DNA from: an uncultured Methanobrevibacter sp.
GTDB taxonomy: Archaea; Methanobacteriota; Methanobacteria; Methanobacteriales; Methanobacteriaceae
DNA: 38,970 bases
Assembly: GCA_900320955.1 (NCBI GenBank)
Contig: ONUN01000013.1
Location: 1-38,970, forward strand
Direction of reading: 5' to 3'
Numbering within the stretch: position 1 is the first letter of the stretch; the number at the start of each line of letters is the position of its first letter. The position numbers and the translations under genes were made by a program. The notes under the pieces were generated by a model. The model made no database searches. It was not told the DNA's origin and saw only the letters and a list, made by a program, of their open reading frames with translations. Of this stretch, positions 7,793 to 16,462 are shown one piece after another.

Positions 7793-8335
7793 ATGAAAAT
7801 TGTTGCACTTCAAGCAAGTCCACGTAAAGGTGGAAATTGTGATGTATTAATGGATGAAATGATTAAAGGTATTGAGGAAAACGGTGGAGAAGTAGTTAAA
7901 TATTACCTTGAAAAAGAGGAAATTGCAGCATGTAAAGCATGTATGTACTGCGCTGAAAATCCTGAATGCGTTCGCGCAGATGATGGTAACAAAATATTGG
8001 ATGAATTGGTCGCTGCCGACGGTGTAATCTTTGCAACTCCAATTTATTATGGTCAGATGTCTGCTCAAGGTAAACTAATCATTGACCGTTTCTACAGCAT
8101 TGGTCAAAATCCTGATAAAAGTTTATCCGGTAAGGCTGCATTGATTTTCACTGAAAATCAGCCTGAAGGAACCTATGCAGACTACATTGAACTTACAAAA
8201 TTCTCACCATTCACATTTATGGGATATGAAGTAATCGGCCATGTGGATGCAGGTAGTGCAGGTCCTGCTGGAATTGTAGCTACCGAACAGGAAGACAAAT
8301 TAAAAGAAGCTTATGAATTAGGTTTAAAATTTTAA
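7793..8335 (+). CDS. flavodoxin-like iron-sulfur flavoprotein / NADPH-dependent FMN reductase family
   Basis: A 180-residue redox protein with the flavodoxin fold. The N-terminus MKIVALQASPRKGGNCD is the FMN phosphate loop; CKACMYCAENPECVRADD is the compact cysteine cluster of archaeal iron-sulfur flavoproteins (C-x2-C-x2-C-x5-C), which bind a 4Fe-4S cluster; FATPIYYGQMSAQGK is the second flavin-binding segment. In methanogens these proteins shuttle electrons from ferredoxin to oxygen or other small acceptors. A GGAGAG ribosome site precedes the ATG. A perfect hairpin ends the transcript and a ferredoxin gene follows, a plausible electron donor. Confidence 0.9.
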   Translation: MKIVALQASPRKGGNCDVLMDEMIKGIEENGGEVVKYYLEKEEIAACKACMYCAENPECVRADDGNKILDELVAADGVIFATPIYYGQMSAQGKLIIDRFYSIGQNPDKSLSGKAALIFTENQPEGTYADYIELTKFSPFTFMGYEVIGHVDAGSAGPAGIVATEQEDKLKEAYELGLKF

Positions 8336-8346
8336 GTTAAAAAAAG

Positions 8347-8371
8347 TAGATTAGAATTGTTTTCTAATCTA
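8347..8371 (+). terminator. hairpin after the flavoprotein gene
   Basis: TAGATTAGAA (8347-8356) pairs perfectly with TTCTAATCTA (8362-8371) across a five-base loop and is followed shortly by a T6 run. Ten perfect pairs eleven bases after the stop indicate a terminator or RNA-stabilising hairpin. Confidence 0.65.
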
Positions 8372-8488
8372 TTATCACTATTTTTTGTATTTGCCATCCA
8401 CTTCTAATCTGAATTTCAAATTTTTGGAAAGAATATTTTTAAATTAGAAAATCTAAAAATAGTAATATAATAATTTCAGGTAGTTGAC

Positions 8489-8728
8489 ATGGGTTTAGGT
8501 TCACTTTTCAAGAGAAATAAAAAAGATAAAAAAGAAGAAAAAGTCGATAAATCACACATTGATATTGATGTTGGCAGTTGTGACGGCTGTGAGAAGTGTG
8601 TGATAGCTTGTTCTAACAATGTGTTTATGCTTGTCGAGGAAACATGCAGCGTTCGTGACCATCAGGTCTGTAGAAACTGTAAAGTTTGCATGGCCATATG
8701 CCCAAACGACTGCATTACAGTAAATTAA
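8489..8728 (+). CDS. 2[4Fe-4S] ferredoxin
   Basis: A 79-residue electron carrier. After a Lys-rich N-terminal extension of about 25 residues it has two cluster motifs: CDGCEKCVIAC and CRNCKVCMAICPND. The spacing is that of two 4Fe-4S clusters, with the final Pro normal for the second. The extension GLGSLFKRNKKDKKEE is unusual for a free ferredoxin and may contact membrane or RNA. A TATA-like TTTTTAAATTAG lies about 45 bases upstream, overlapped by a small inverted repeat TTAGAAAATCTAA. The Nudix gene follows after 19 bases. Confidence 0.9.
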   Translation: MGLGSLFKRNKKDKKEEKVDKSHIDIDVGSCDGCEKCVIACSNNVFMLVEETCSVRDHQVCRNCKVCMAICPNDCITVN

Positions 8729-8747
8729 ACTGTTTTAAATATGTATT

Positions 8748-9191
8748 TTGGATGTGGTTGCTGTGAAGGATATGTGGGGATTGACTGTAAGGGGAATATG
8801 TGAAGTCAATGGAAAAATTTTACTTTTGAAAGTCAGATCAAAATCAAGCCATGATGCAAACAGATGGGAAATTCCCGGCGGCAAAGTCAAAAAAGGAGAA
8901 TTTTTTGACGATGCATTAAGAAGAGAATATCTGGAGGAAACAGGACTTGAAATTACAATTTACTCTCTTTATAATACCATTCAAAATAACTATACTGCCT
9001 GCAAGACAAATGAGAAAATCAAATCAATTCAGCTAATCATGAAAGTAACTTCAAATAGCGATGATGTATCAATAAGTGAAGAGCATGATGAATACGGATG
9101 GTTTTCAAAAGATGAAGTATGCAAAATGATTAATGAAAATCTGCTGTCAAAAGCTGCAATGAATGCATTTAAAAAAAATAAGGAATTATAG
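8748..9191 (+). CDS. Nudix hydrolase
   Basis: Hydrolase of a nucleoside diphosphate linked to another moiety, by family. The Nudix box is complete: G-x5-E-x7-R-E-x2-E-E-x-G within GKVKKGEFFDDALRREYLEE followed by TG. Length (about 140-147 residues) fits a single-domain enzyme. Start is uncertain: the frame opens with TTG at 8748, with GTG at 8754 and 8763 and ATG at 8772 (MWGLTVRGIC). The ATG is attractive because a TATA-like TTTTAAATATG at 8733-8743 would place the transcript start just before it. Substrate cannot be told. Its end overlaps the convergent ABM gene by six bases. Confidence 0.88.
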   Translation: MDVVAVKDMWGLTVRGICEVNGKILLLKVRSKSSHDANRWEIPGGKVKKGEFFDDALRREYLEETGLEITIYSLYNTIQNNYTACKTNEKIKSIQLIMKVTSNSDDVSISEEHDEYGWFSKDEVCKMINENLLSKAAMNAFKKNKEL

Positions 9192-9482
9192 GTTAAGCTC
9201 TTCAGCGCCTATAACTTGAATATCTGTTTTTTCAACAAAATCTTTAGTTTCTTCATTAAATGATTGGAAATGTGGGGATGCCATATGTTTTTTTAGGTCA
9301 TCTAAAGTTTTCCATTTTTCAACAAAGGTCAATGTATTGTCATTTAAAGATATTAATAATTGGTAATCAATATTTCCATCTTCTTCATGAGTTTTTTCTA
9401 TTAACTCTTCTGAAATTTCAATAATACTGTCTTTACAACCATTTTTCGGATATACTTTAGCTAAAACAACAATGAAATCCAT
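9186..9482 (-). CDS. antibiotic biosynthesis monooxygenase (ABM) domain protein
   Basis: A 98-residue protein matching the dimeric alpha-beta barrel ABM/YgiN group: IVVLAKVYPKNGCKDS, the central DGNIDYQLLISLNDNTLTF and FVEKWKTLDDLKKHMASPHF are characteristic, the last covering the conserved helix and His. Members include quinol monooxygenases and many proteins of unknown role, so no reaction is assigned; in a strict anaerobe a redox or detoxifying role is more likely than oxygenation. An AAAGGAG ribosome site precedes the ATG and a TATA-like element lies within the 120-base divergent region shared with the peptidase gene. Confidence 0.85.
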   Translation of the reverse strand: MDFIVVLAKVYPKNGCKDSIIEISEELIEKTHEEDGNIDYQLLISLNDNTLTFVEKWKTLDDLKKHMASPHFQSFNEETKDFVEKTDIQVIGAEELNL

Positions 9483-9601
9483 TGTTACACGCTCCTTTTT
9501 TTGGTAGAATATAATTATAATTTCATATTACTTAAAAATTTTGAATTTATTCTATGAGTATGTTTATAAATTATAAAATAATTAAATAGATTGTGTGAAT
9601 T

Positions 9602-11458
9602 ATGAAATTGAAATCCAAATTAATTTTTATTTTAGTTTTTTTATTTATTTTCATTAATGTTGCATATGCTAGCGACAACAACATGACTGAATTAACAGCA
9701 GATGACGGAATCGGTGAGTCCAGTATCGATTCACTGATACTAAAGGAAAATTCATCAGTTGGTCAGGAAAATAGTTCAAATAAATCACAACCAGTAATTT
9801 CAATTGATTCAACTAAAGTAAAAAGTAAAGATACATTGAATATATATTTAAAAGATTATAACGGAAAATCATTGCCTTTTAAAAGCTTAAATGCATCAAT
9901 TAATAATAAAAACCATAAATTATCTACAAATTCAAAAGGCATTGTAGTATTGAACATTAATCTTCCTGCAGGCAAATATGATTTGAAAATTTCTGTTGGT
10001 GAGGATGACAATTTCACATCACTTTCTAAAACATTCAAGATAACTGTATCAAAATCATCTACAAGCATTAAAATGTACTCTAATTTCGTTTTAAATAACA
10101 ATTACTGTTACATATATTTGAAAGATGATAATGATAATGGGGTCGCATCAAAAAAGGTGACTGTCAAGTTAAATGGAAAAACGTTTTCAAGAAAAACAAA
10201 CAAAAATGGGCAGATTGGCATAAAGATTAAATCTTCATCAAAAATACTTACCTTAAGATACAAATTTGATGGTGACAGTTACTATAAGGCTTCGTCTAAA
10301 AAAATCAGTTTTTATGTAAATCAGCATACTTCAATTAAGATTGGCAATTCCAGACTGATTACCGGCGGTTTTGTAAGGGTATATCTAAAGGATGAATCAA
10401 TATCAAAAATTTGGAAAAAAACTATCAAAATCAAAATTGGAAATAAAAGATTTTCCAAAAAAACCAATTCCGAAGGCATTGTTGTCATTAAACCTAAAAT
10501 GAGCGTCGGCAAATATAAAATTACGGTTAGTGTTGGCAAGTATTATACATCTAAAATTATAAGATGTTTTAATGGAAATGTTAAAGACCCGTTAAAAGAG
10601 CCAATTCCATTGAGAAATGGGGTGCCTGATATTGATGTGATGCCGGTAAACTTTGTTTGGGCTGATGGAAGCGGATCATATACACTTACCAAGGCACAAT
10701 ATAGGGAAGTTTTAAAAAGGGATAGTTATTGTCTGTTTTTAAATAATAAATTAACCAAGTACACTTTCTTTAAAACAAAATCCTATCCGAATACAAATCA
10801 TTTAATCAAAAGAGAAAAATGGAATGTGATAGAAAAGGCAATTAATCAAAAACTTGTAGATGCAAATAAGCATGGTTACTGGCCAGGTTCCATTACTGTG
10901 TCTTTAAAAGGCAAATCCTTTTCATATCCTGAAATCAGAGACTGGCAGGATACATATTATACCTGCGGACCGACTTCATGCAGCATGTGCAGTCAGGTTT
11001 TAAAGAATTACTTGTGCGAATCATACCTTGCCAAACATTCAGGAACAACAAGAGCGGACGGAACTGCATGTTCTGGAATGGTTAAAGCTTTGGAAAAGAA
11101 AAATTTTGTTTGCACATATTTCTATAGGAATTCATTTTCAAAAGCATTGGAAGAACTTAAAAAAGGTGGATGTGCTGTAGTTTTTCATGCTAAAAATCAT
11201 TATGTGGCTATATTAGATATAAGTAATGATGGTAAGAAAGTTTTGGTCAGCAATTCATATGGTAGCTATGATGATATTCCTTCTAAATGGCTCACAGTAA
11301 AATATATGAAAACCAGATATTACAAGAATTACGATGACGGTTTAATCGTTAGGCTAAATTATAAATTAAGCAAAGGCGTTCAAAATCAAATCAATTCATA
11401 TTATTCGAGCATGGCATCTAATTGGGTAGCTCACAATATTCATGAAGTTGTAAGTTAA
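9602..11458 (+). CDS. secreted Ig-like repeat protein with C-terminal papain-like cysteine peptidase
   Basis: A 618-residue exported protein. A signal peptide (residues 1-23, ending VAYAS) is followed by a Ser/Asn-rich stretch and three Ig-like repeats of about 85-95 residues (roughly 62-150, 152-240, 241-325), each with the pattern [VI]YLKD...K...TN..G...[VI]. Next comes a segment with SYTLTKAQYREVLKRDSY that resembles a pseudomurein-binding repeat, then a peptidase domain: the catalytic Cys in CGPTSCSM, the His in KNHYVAIL and an Asn/Asp region VSNSYGSYDD. This is the layout of C39/C71-like cysteine peptidases, including pseudomurein endoisopeptidases, so a cell-wall remodelling role is likely. 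No C-terminal anchor is seen. Cell-wall target is inferred. Confidence 0.8.
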   Translation: MKLKSKLIFILVFLFIFINVAYASDNNMTELTADDGIGESSIDSLILKENSSVGQENSSNKSQPVISIDSTKVKSKDTLNIYLKDYNGKSLPFKSLNASINNKNHKLSTNSKGIVVLNINLPAGKYDLKISVGEDDNFTSLSKTFKITVSKSSTSIKMYSNFVLNNNYCYIYLKDDNDNGVASKKVTVKLNGKTFSRKTNKNGQIGIKIKSSSKILTLRYKFDGDSYYKASSKKISFYVNQHTSIKIGNSRLITGGFVRVYLKDESISKIWKKTIKIKIGNKRFSKKTNSEGIVVIKPKMSVGKYKITVSVGKYYTSKIIRCFNGNVKDPLKEPIPLRNGVPDIDVMPVNFVWADGSGSYTLTKAQYREVLKRDSYCLFLNNKLTKYTFFKTKSYPNTNHLIKREKWNVIEKAINQKLVDANKHGYWPGSITVSLKGKSFSYPEIRDWQDTYYTCGPTSCSMCSQVLKNYLCESYLAKHSGTTRADGTACSGMVKALEKKNFVCTYFYRNSFSKALEELKKGGCAVVFHAKNHYVAILDISNDGKKVLVSNSYGSYDDIPSKWLTVKYMKTRYYKNYDDGLIVRLNYKLSKGVQNQINSYYSSMASNWVAHNIHEVVS

Positions 11459-11623
11459 TGTAATGAATATTTTTCATTTTTTATTATATTTTTTTATTCG
11501 TGATTATTTTTTATTAAAATTTTATTAAATTTGTCTATTGTTTAACAATTTATTAAATATATGATAATATTCAAGATTATATTTCCAAATTTTTATATAA
11601 CTTGAAGAACAATAATATAACTT
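11459..11623. other. intergenic region before malate dehydrogenase
   Basis: T-rich stretch after the peptidase stop (runs such as TTTTTTATTCG) probably ends that transcript; a TATA-like TTTTTATATAACTTG at about 11590-11604 lies about 25-30 bases before the malate dehydrogenase start. Nothing else seen. Confidence 0.4.
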
Positions 11624-12580
11624 ATGGTAAAGGTAAGTATTTTAGGGTCAACTGGTGTAATAGGTAAAAATGTAGCATTTACCTTGGCAAGAGCCGATAC
11701 AGTTGATGAAATTGTTATGTTTGCAAGGCCTCAAAGTGTTGATAAGGCGAAAGGTGAAACATTTGATATGTATGATGCATTGGCTGCTGAAGATATTGAC
11801 TGTGAACTTATTCCTTCATGTGATTTTAAGGATATTGAGGGCTCAGCTATTGTGTTGATTACTGCAGGAATCCCAAGACAGGAAGGGATGAACAGACGTG
11901 ATTTGGCTATTCCAAATGCAAAAATTGTAAGAGATTATTCTAAGCAAATTGCTATTCATGCTCCTGATGCCATTATTTTAATTGCAACAAACCCTGTTGA
12001 TATAATGACTACTGTTGCTTTAAAATATTCTGGTTTTGACAGAAAAAAAGTTATTGGAATTGGAAATCACTTGGATTCCTTAAGATTGAAAGCATATTTC
12101 TCTCAATTCATAAATATTAACAGTTCAGAAGTACATACAAGGGTCATTGGTGAACATGGAGATCATATGGTTCCTCTTTTGAGTTCAACAACAATTGGGG
12201 GTATTCCTTTAAAGTATTTTATTAAATCTGTTGACATGGATGTCAAAAGACTGGTTAATCGTTTAAGAAATGCCGGAAATACAATTATCAGTAAAAAAGG
12301 CGCAACGGAATATGGTCCTTCATTTGCTATTTCAAATTTAATTTCAACAATCATTACTGACAGCCACAAAATATTGACTGTAAGCACATATCTTAAAGGT
12401 GAAATTGAAGAAGTCCATGATGTCTCTTTAGGAGTTCCTGTTGTTTTATCAAAAAAGGGAATAGCTATGGTTGTTCCGATTCATATGAGTGACTATGAAA
12501 AGAACAAGTTTCATGAAGCATGTCGGATAGTAAAGGAAACCACGGATGAAGTTATACAAGCTCTCGATGATGATTGGTGA
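11624..12580 (+). CDS. mdh: malate dehydrogenase (LDH/MDH family)
   Basis: Interconverts malate and oxaloacetate with NAD(P)H; in methanogens part of the incomplete reductive TCA path. The nucleotide site is VSILGSTGVIGKNVAF, followed by ITAGIPRQEGMNRRDLA with the substrate-binding arginines, IATNPVDIMTT, GIGNHLDSLRLK and the catalytic His motif GEHGDHMVPLLSS. Length 318 is normal for archaeal LDH-like malate dehydrogenases. The ATG is nearly leaderless to a TATA element at about 11590. The stop TGA overlaps the GTG start of the transporter gene, so the two are translationally coupled, hinting that the transporter supplies a dicarboxylate or amino acid that feeds the same pathway. Confidence 0.92.
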   Translation: MVKVSILGSTGVIGKNVAFTLARADTVDEIVMFARPQSVDKAKGETFDMYDALAAEDIDCELIPSCDFKDIEGSAIVLITAGIPRQEGMNRRDLAIPNAKIVRDYSKQIAIHAPDAIILIATNPVDIMTTVALKYSGFDRKKVIGIGNHLDSLRLKAYFSQFININSSEVHTRVIGEHGDHMVPLLSSTTIGGIPLKYFIKSVDMDVKRLVNRLRNAGNTIISKKGATEYGPSFAISNLISTIITDSHKILTVSTYLKGEIEEVHDVSLGVPVVLSKKGIAMVVPIHMSDYEKNKFHEACRIVKETTDEVIQALDDDW

Positions 12581-13830
12581 GTGATTTTTTGAAGAATTTC
12601 ATTCATAAGTGGACACACTCAAGCCTGATTTTAAAAATCATAATTGGATTAATAATTGGTGCCATTTTAGGTGTCGCATGTCCTAATGTTACGATTATTG
12701 GTCTTCCGGGAGAACTATTTGTAAGTGCTCTTAAGGCAATTGCTCCACTATTGGTTTTTGTTTTGGTTAGTTCGGCTATTTCAAAGGCAAGCAGTGGAAT
12801 CGGTTCAAGATTTAAAACAGTAATAATACTCTATTTGTTTTCCACATTTCTCGCAGCAATAATTGCAGTTACTGGAAGCTATTTGTATCCTGTGGATTTG
12901 CATCTTTCTTCAGTGAGCAATGCAACAGCACCGGGCGGACTTGAGGATATTGTATCAAACATGCTTTTGAATGTCTTTTCAAATCCTATAAAATCATTGT
13001 CTGAAGGTGAATATCTCGGAATATTGTTCTGGTCAATTGTATTTGGAATTGCACTTAAGTCAATTTCATCTGATACAACAATAACTGTCTTGACTGATTG
13101 TGCAAATGCAATCACAAAAATCGTTCGAGGAATAATACAATTTGCACCGATTGGAATAATGGGTTTGGTATTCACATCAGTTTCTGAAAGCGGTTTGGGA
13201 ATATTTACGCAGTATGGTCAATTGATTCTATTGCTGGTTTCATGCATGGCAGTAGTGGCTTTCATCACTGATCCGATTATTGCAGGAATTGCATTAAGAA
13301 GAAATCCTTATCCGTTGGTATTCACATGTTTGAAAGAAAGTGGAATAACTGCATTTTTCTCAAGAAGTTCTGCAGCTAATATTCCAGTCAATATGACACT
13401 TTGTGAAAGGTTAGGTCTTGATCCTGATTTTTATTCTATATCCATTCCTTTAGGGTCTGCAATTAATATGGAAGGTGCAGCAATAACAATTACAGTCATG
13501 ACATTGGCCGTTTGCCATACGGTGGGGATAAGTGTTTCACTTCCGACAACAATTGTATTGTGCATTATTTCAACTTTGGCGGCATATGGTTCTTCAGGTG
13601 TTGCCGGAGGTTCCCTATTGCTTATTCCGATGGCATGTTCATTATTTGGAATAACTCCTGATATTTCTATGCAGGCTGTGGCTGTAGGATTCATTATCGG
13701 AGTAATTAATGATTCATGTGAGACTGCCCTCAACTCTTCCGGAGATGCGCTTTTCTCAGCAACTGCCGAATATCATGACAGGCTTAAGCGCGGTGAAGAA
13801 ATGAATTTTTTAGGTGAATTTGCAAAATGA
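12577..13830 (+). CDS. sstT: SstT-type Na+/serine-threonine (dicarboxylate/amino acid:cation) symporter
   Basis: Integral membrane transporter of the DAACS family with about 8-9 hydrophobic segments and two re-entrant loops. FFSRSSAANIPVNMTLCERLGL closely resembles the signature segment of bacterial SstT; NMEGAAITITVMTLAV and SGVAGGSLLLIPMACSLFGI are the conserved transport motifs. By homology it imports serine and threonine with sodium. The frame opens with TTG (12574), but the GTG at 12577 overlaps the upstream stop as GTGA, the usual coupled start. Forms an operon with mdh. SstT is mainly bacterial, so lateral origin is possible. Confidence 0.88.
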   Translation: MSDFLKNFIHKWTHSSLILKIIIGLIIGAILGVACPNVTIIGLPGELFVSALKAIAPLLVFVLVSSAISKASSGIGSRFKTVIILYLFSTFLAAIIAVTGSYLYPVDLHLSSVSNATAPGGLEDIVSNMLLNVFSNPIKSLSEGEYLGILFWSIVFGIALKSISSDTTITVLTDCANAITKIVRGIIQFAPIGIMGLVFTSVSESGLGIFTQYGQLILLLVSCMAVVAFITDPIIAGIALRRNPYPLVFTCLKESGITAFFSRSSAANIPVNMTLCERLGLDPDFYSISIPLGSAINMEGAAITITVMTLAVCHTVGISVSLPTTIVLCIISTLAAYGSSGVAGGSLLLIPMACSLFGITPDISMQAVAVGFIIGVINDSCETALNSSGDALFSATAEYHDRLKRGEEMNFLGEFAK

Positions 13831-13936
13831 TTCATCTCCTCTTTTTTAATTATTTTAATATATTAACAACTTAAAAACAAATCTTTAAAAACATTGAAAT
13901 TTATATATTTTTATATAATGACTTTGGAGAAAAGAA

Positions 13937-14839
13937 ATGGCTAACGATAATTCCAAAACGGTTGAAATTAATAGATTGAAATCTCCTTTGAAATATGAAG
14001 ATTACAAGGTTTATGACAGTCATGGAAATGAGATAAAGGGCATTGAAACTTTTTCTAAGTTGCAATATGTCATTGAACCCAACAGCAATATTTTAAGTGA
14101 TGATGAAATCTTGGAATATGCTCCAAACTCAAAGGAAGCTGCTAAAGTCAGACTCAGAAAGGGGGTTGGAAACAACTCTGATGTGATGCTGATTTATGAT
14201 TCCCTTCCATGGATTTTAGGATTTTATTATACGATTTTAATTTGCATTGCAATACCTGTCATATATGGAGGAAATAAATCACTGATGTTTTTTGTTTTGA
14301 TTTTAGCCATACTGCCTTTGCTTTATCTTTACTATATATTTAATTTAAAGAAATATGTTGATAAAAGTTCCAAAAAACAAATAAACAAGTCCAGATTCGC
14401 CGGCATTGGCAGAACTTCACAAAAGCCTCAATCCGAAGGTTTGGAATCACTCAAAAAATATGCCGATGAAATCGAAGAGCTGAAAGCAACATATGATTCA
14501 AAAGAGATTGCTGTCAGGAAATTGATTGAACAACGCTTTGAACCTCCGCAAATAACTTATGAACGGTTCATGACAATCATTGATAAATCCCATGACTTGT
14601 TTTATCATGAAGCTGAAAGCGCACTTAATATAACTAGATTGGCTGTTGAAGATACTCCAAGAGTTGAAAATGAAATTCAAAATAAAATCAATACATTAAA
14701 ATCAATAATCGACCAGATTGAAGATTTAACCAATGAGCTTGTGATAAACATTAGTTCCGATGATAAATCCAACGAGGATGTCAAGAATTTGGTAGATGAC
14801 ATGGAAAACTTAATAGATTCTGTTAAAGATTACAAATAG
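13937..14839 (+). CDS. membrane protein with two TM segments and C-terminal coiled coil, TelA cluster
   Basis: A 300-residue protein of unknown function: soluble N-terminal 85 residues, two adjacent hydrophobic helices (about residues 91-108 and 115-134), then a long charged helical region predicted to form coiled coil. The arrangement (helical hairpin plus helical cytoplasmic domain) recalls XpaC-type partners found beside telA in bacteria, but I cannot show homology. A TATA element (TTTATATATTTTTATAT, about 13899-13916) and TTGGAGAA ribosome site precede the ATG. First gene of a run of four with gaps of 6-27 bases ending with a four-TM protein at 16882. Confidence 0.7.
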   Translation: MANDNSKTVEINRLKSPLKYEDYKVYDSHGNEIKGIETFSKLQYVIEPNSNILSDDEILEYAPNSKEAAKVRLRKGVGNNSDVMLIYDSLPWILGFYYTILICIAIPVIYGGNKSLMFFVLILAILPLLYLYYIFNLKKYVDKSSKKQINKSRFAGIGRTSQKPQSEGLESLKKYADEIEELKATYDSKEIAVRKLIEQRFEPPQITYERFMTIIDKSHDLFYHEAESALNITRLAVEDTPRVENEIQNKINTLKSIIDQIEDLTNELVINISSDDKSNEDVKNLVDDMENLIDSVKDYK

Positions 14840-14848
14840 TGGATTAAA

Positions 14849-15436
14849 ATGACAAAAAAATGTCCTAAATGTGGAAAAGAAGTGCCTGATGAATCTAATT
14901 TTTGTCTTGCATGCGGATGCCATTTGGATCATGATGGTGGTGGCAAAGAAGAATCAAAGGTATTTTCAAACGGCAAAATCTTTTTGGTTTTAATTTTTGT
15001 TGTACTTATTGCTGGAGGCATATTGATATTTTCAATGGGTGGAAATGGCAACAATAATAACGGCCAGGTCGTTGACAGCCAGATAGCCAAGGAAGCCAGT
15101 GAATTTTCACTAACGATAAGTGATGTAAACGGTTATTATAGTAAAGAAAATAAAAATTACCTCTTTTCGACAGAGGTGTTGTTCCAAAAGGTTCCATCAA
15201 ATCAAAAAGACTATATTGTAAAAGTTACATATCTTGATGAGAATAATACTGATATTGGTCATGAGATGGAAAGCTTAGCCAAAGTTTATTATAAAACTGA
15301 CCATGCAATAACTGTTGGTTACCACAATTCATACAAGTATATGAATGTCGATTCAGTTAAAGTAGAAATACTGAAAGAGGACAAAGTTATTAAGGAATGT
15401 TCGACAAAAGTTGATAAAAATAAATTTAATTTTTAA
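14849..15436 (+). CDS. zinc-ribbon membrane protein, TelA cluster
   Basis: A 195-residue protein beginning with a zinc ribbon (CPKCGKEVPDESNFCLACG; cysteines about 5, 8, 19, 22), then an acidic linker, one TM helix (about 43-65, IFLVLIFVVLIAGGILIF) and a 130-residue domain outside the membrane with no recognised motif. The zinc ribbon-TM-extracellular design is common in archaeal membrane proteins of unknown role. It lies nine bases after the previous gene and 27 before telA, so is probably part of a membrane complex with them. Confidence 0.75.
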   Translation: MTKKCPKCGKEVPDESNFCLACGCHLDHDGGGKEESKVFSNGKIFLVLIFVVLIAGGILIFSMGGNGNNNNGQVVDSQIAKEASEFSLTISDVNGYYSKENKNYLFSTEVLFQKVPSNQKDYIVKVTYLDENNTDIGHEMESLAKVYYKTDHAITVGYHNSYKYMNVDSVKVEILKEDKVIKECSTKVDKNKFNF

Positions 15437-15463
15437 GTTAATCAAACAAAATAAGGTGATAAA

Positions 15464-16456
15464 ATGGCGGAATTTTCACTTGATGTTGATGAAATTAAGA
15501 AAGGTATGGATGATATTTCCAAATCATCCCAAAGAAATGAACTTCTTGCTACAAGATTTGTAGATATTAATAAAGGCGGTCAGGATGCTGAAAATATAGG
15601 CGAAAAACTCTCAGAGCTGGACAGACAGATGAAAGATTTGGATCCAAGTAAAGTGGATTTCACAAAGAAAGGTGTTTTAGGAAATCTCATGAATCCTGTT
15701 CGCAAATACTTCGCCAAATATGAAAAGGCGGAAAATTCCATTTCAAACATTGTCGAATCACTTGACCACAGCAGTAAGGTATTGCAAAATGACAATGTAA
15801 CCATATTGAATGAGGAAAATAACCTAAGAGAAGTTACCAATAAATTATTGGCCGATATTGAACTAGGTAAAAAGATGGACGCATCCATTGAATTGCAAAT
15901 ACAACAGGCTGAACTTGATGGTGTAGACCCTGAGAAAATAGCATTTGTAAAAGAAGAAGTCCTGTTCCCATTAAGGCAAAGGATAATGGATATGCAACAG
16001 ATGATCGTTGTAAACCAACAGGGAATAGTGTCATTAAATGTAATTAGAAGAAACAATAAGGAATTAATTCGTGGAGTTAACAGGGCTAAAAACGTAACAG
16101 TGTCTGCTTTAAGAACTGGTGTTATGGTTGCACGTGCACTATATGATCAAAAAATAGTGATGGACAAGATTCAGATATTGAATGAAACTACCAGTGATAT
16201 CATTGAAACCACTTCACACATGCTAAGGCAGCAAGGAAGCGAAATCCAAAAGCAAAGTGCTGAGACAATGATTTCTCCGGAAGTATTGAAGGCAGCATTT
16301 TCTGAAGCAATTGCAGCTATTGAAGATGTTAGTGTTTATAAAGAACAGGCACTTCCAAAAATGAAAGAAACAATTGATTTGTTCAGTGACATGGCTAAAG
16401 ATGGTCAAAAAGTAGTCGAAAAAATCGAAACAAACAACAATAACCGTTTACAGTAG
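15464..16456 (+). CDS. TelA-family protein (toxic anion resistance)
   Basis: A 330-residue, almost entirely helical soluble protein matching the TelA/YaaN family. Typical segments are ADIELGKKMDASIELQIQQA, VLFPLRQRIMDMQQMIVVNQ, IRRNNKELIRGVNRAKNVTV and the hydrophobic ALRTGVMVARALYDQKIV. Members are linked to tellurite or cell-envelope stress resistance in bacteria; the molecular mechanism is not settled. Ribosome site AAGGTGA. It sits between a zinc-ribbon membrane protein and a small polytopic protein, so a membrane-associated stress complex is plausible. No terB/terC/terD gene is present in the window. Confidence 0.88.
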   Translation: MAEFSLDVDEIKKGMDDISKSSQRNELLATRFVDINKGGQDAENIGEKLSELDRQMKDLDPSKVDFTKKGVLGNLMNPVRKYFAKYEKAENSISNIVESLDHSSKVLQNDNVTILNEENNLREVTNKLLADIELGKKMDASIELQIQQAELDGVDPEKIAFVKEEVLFPLRQRIMDMQQMIVVNQQGIVSLNVIRRNNKELIRGVNRAKNVTVSALRTGVMVARALYDQKIVMDKIQILNETTSDIIETTSHMLRQQGSEIQKQSAETMISPEVLKAAFSEAIAAIEDVSVYKEQALPKMKETIDLFSDMAKDGQKVVEKIETNNNNRLQ

Positions 16457-16462
16457 ATTATT

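Noticed and set aside
8438-8456. TTAGAAAATCTAA at the ferredoxin promoter
   Set aside because: Short five-base arms in AT-rich DNA; chance similarity cannot be excluded, mentioned only in the gene entry.
9287-9305. TTTAGGTCATCTAAA inside the ABM gene
   Set aside because: 15 bases within coding sequence, spacing differs from the promoter sites; likely chance.
13937-14839. Calling the two-TM coiled-coil protein XpaC
   Set aside because: Only the position beside telA and general layout agree; no shared motif could be pointed out.
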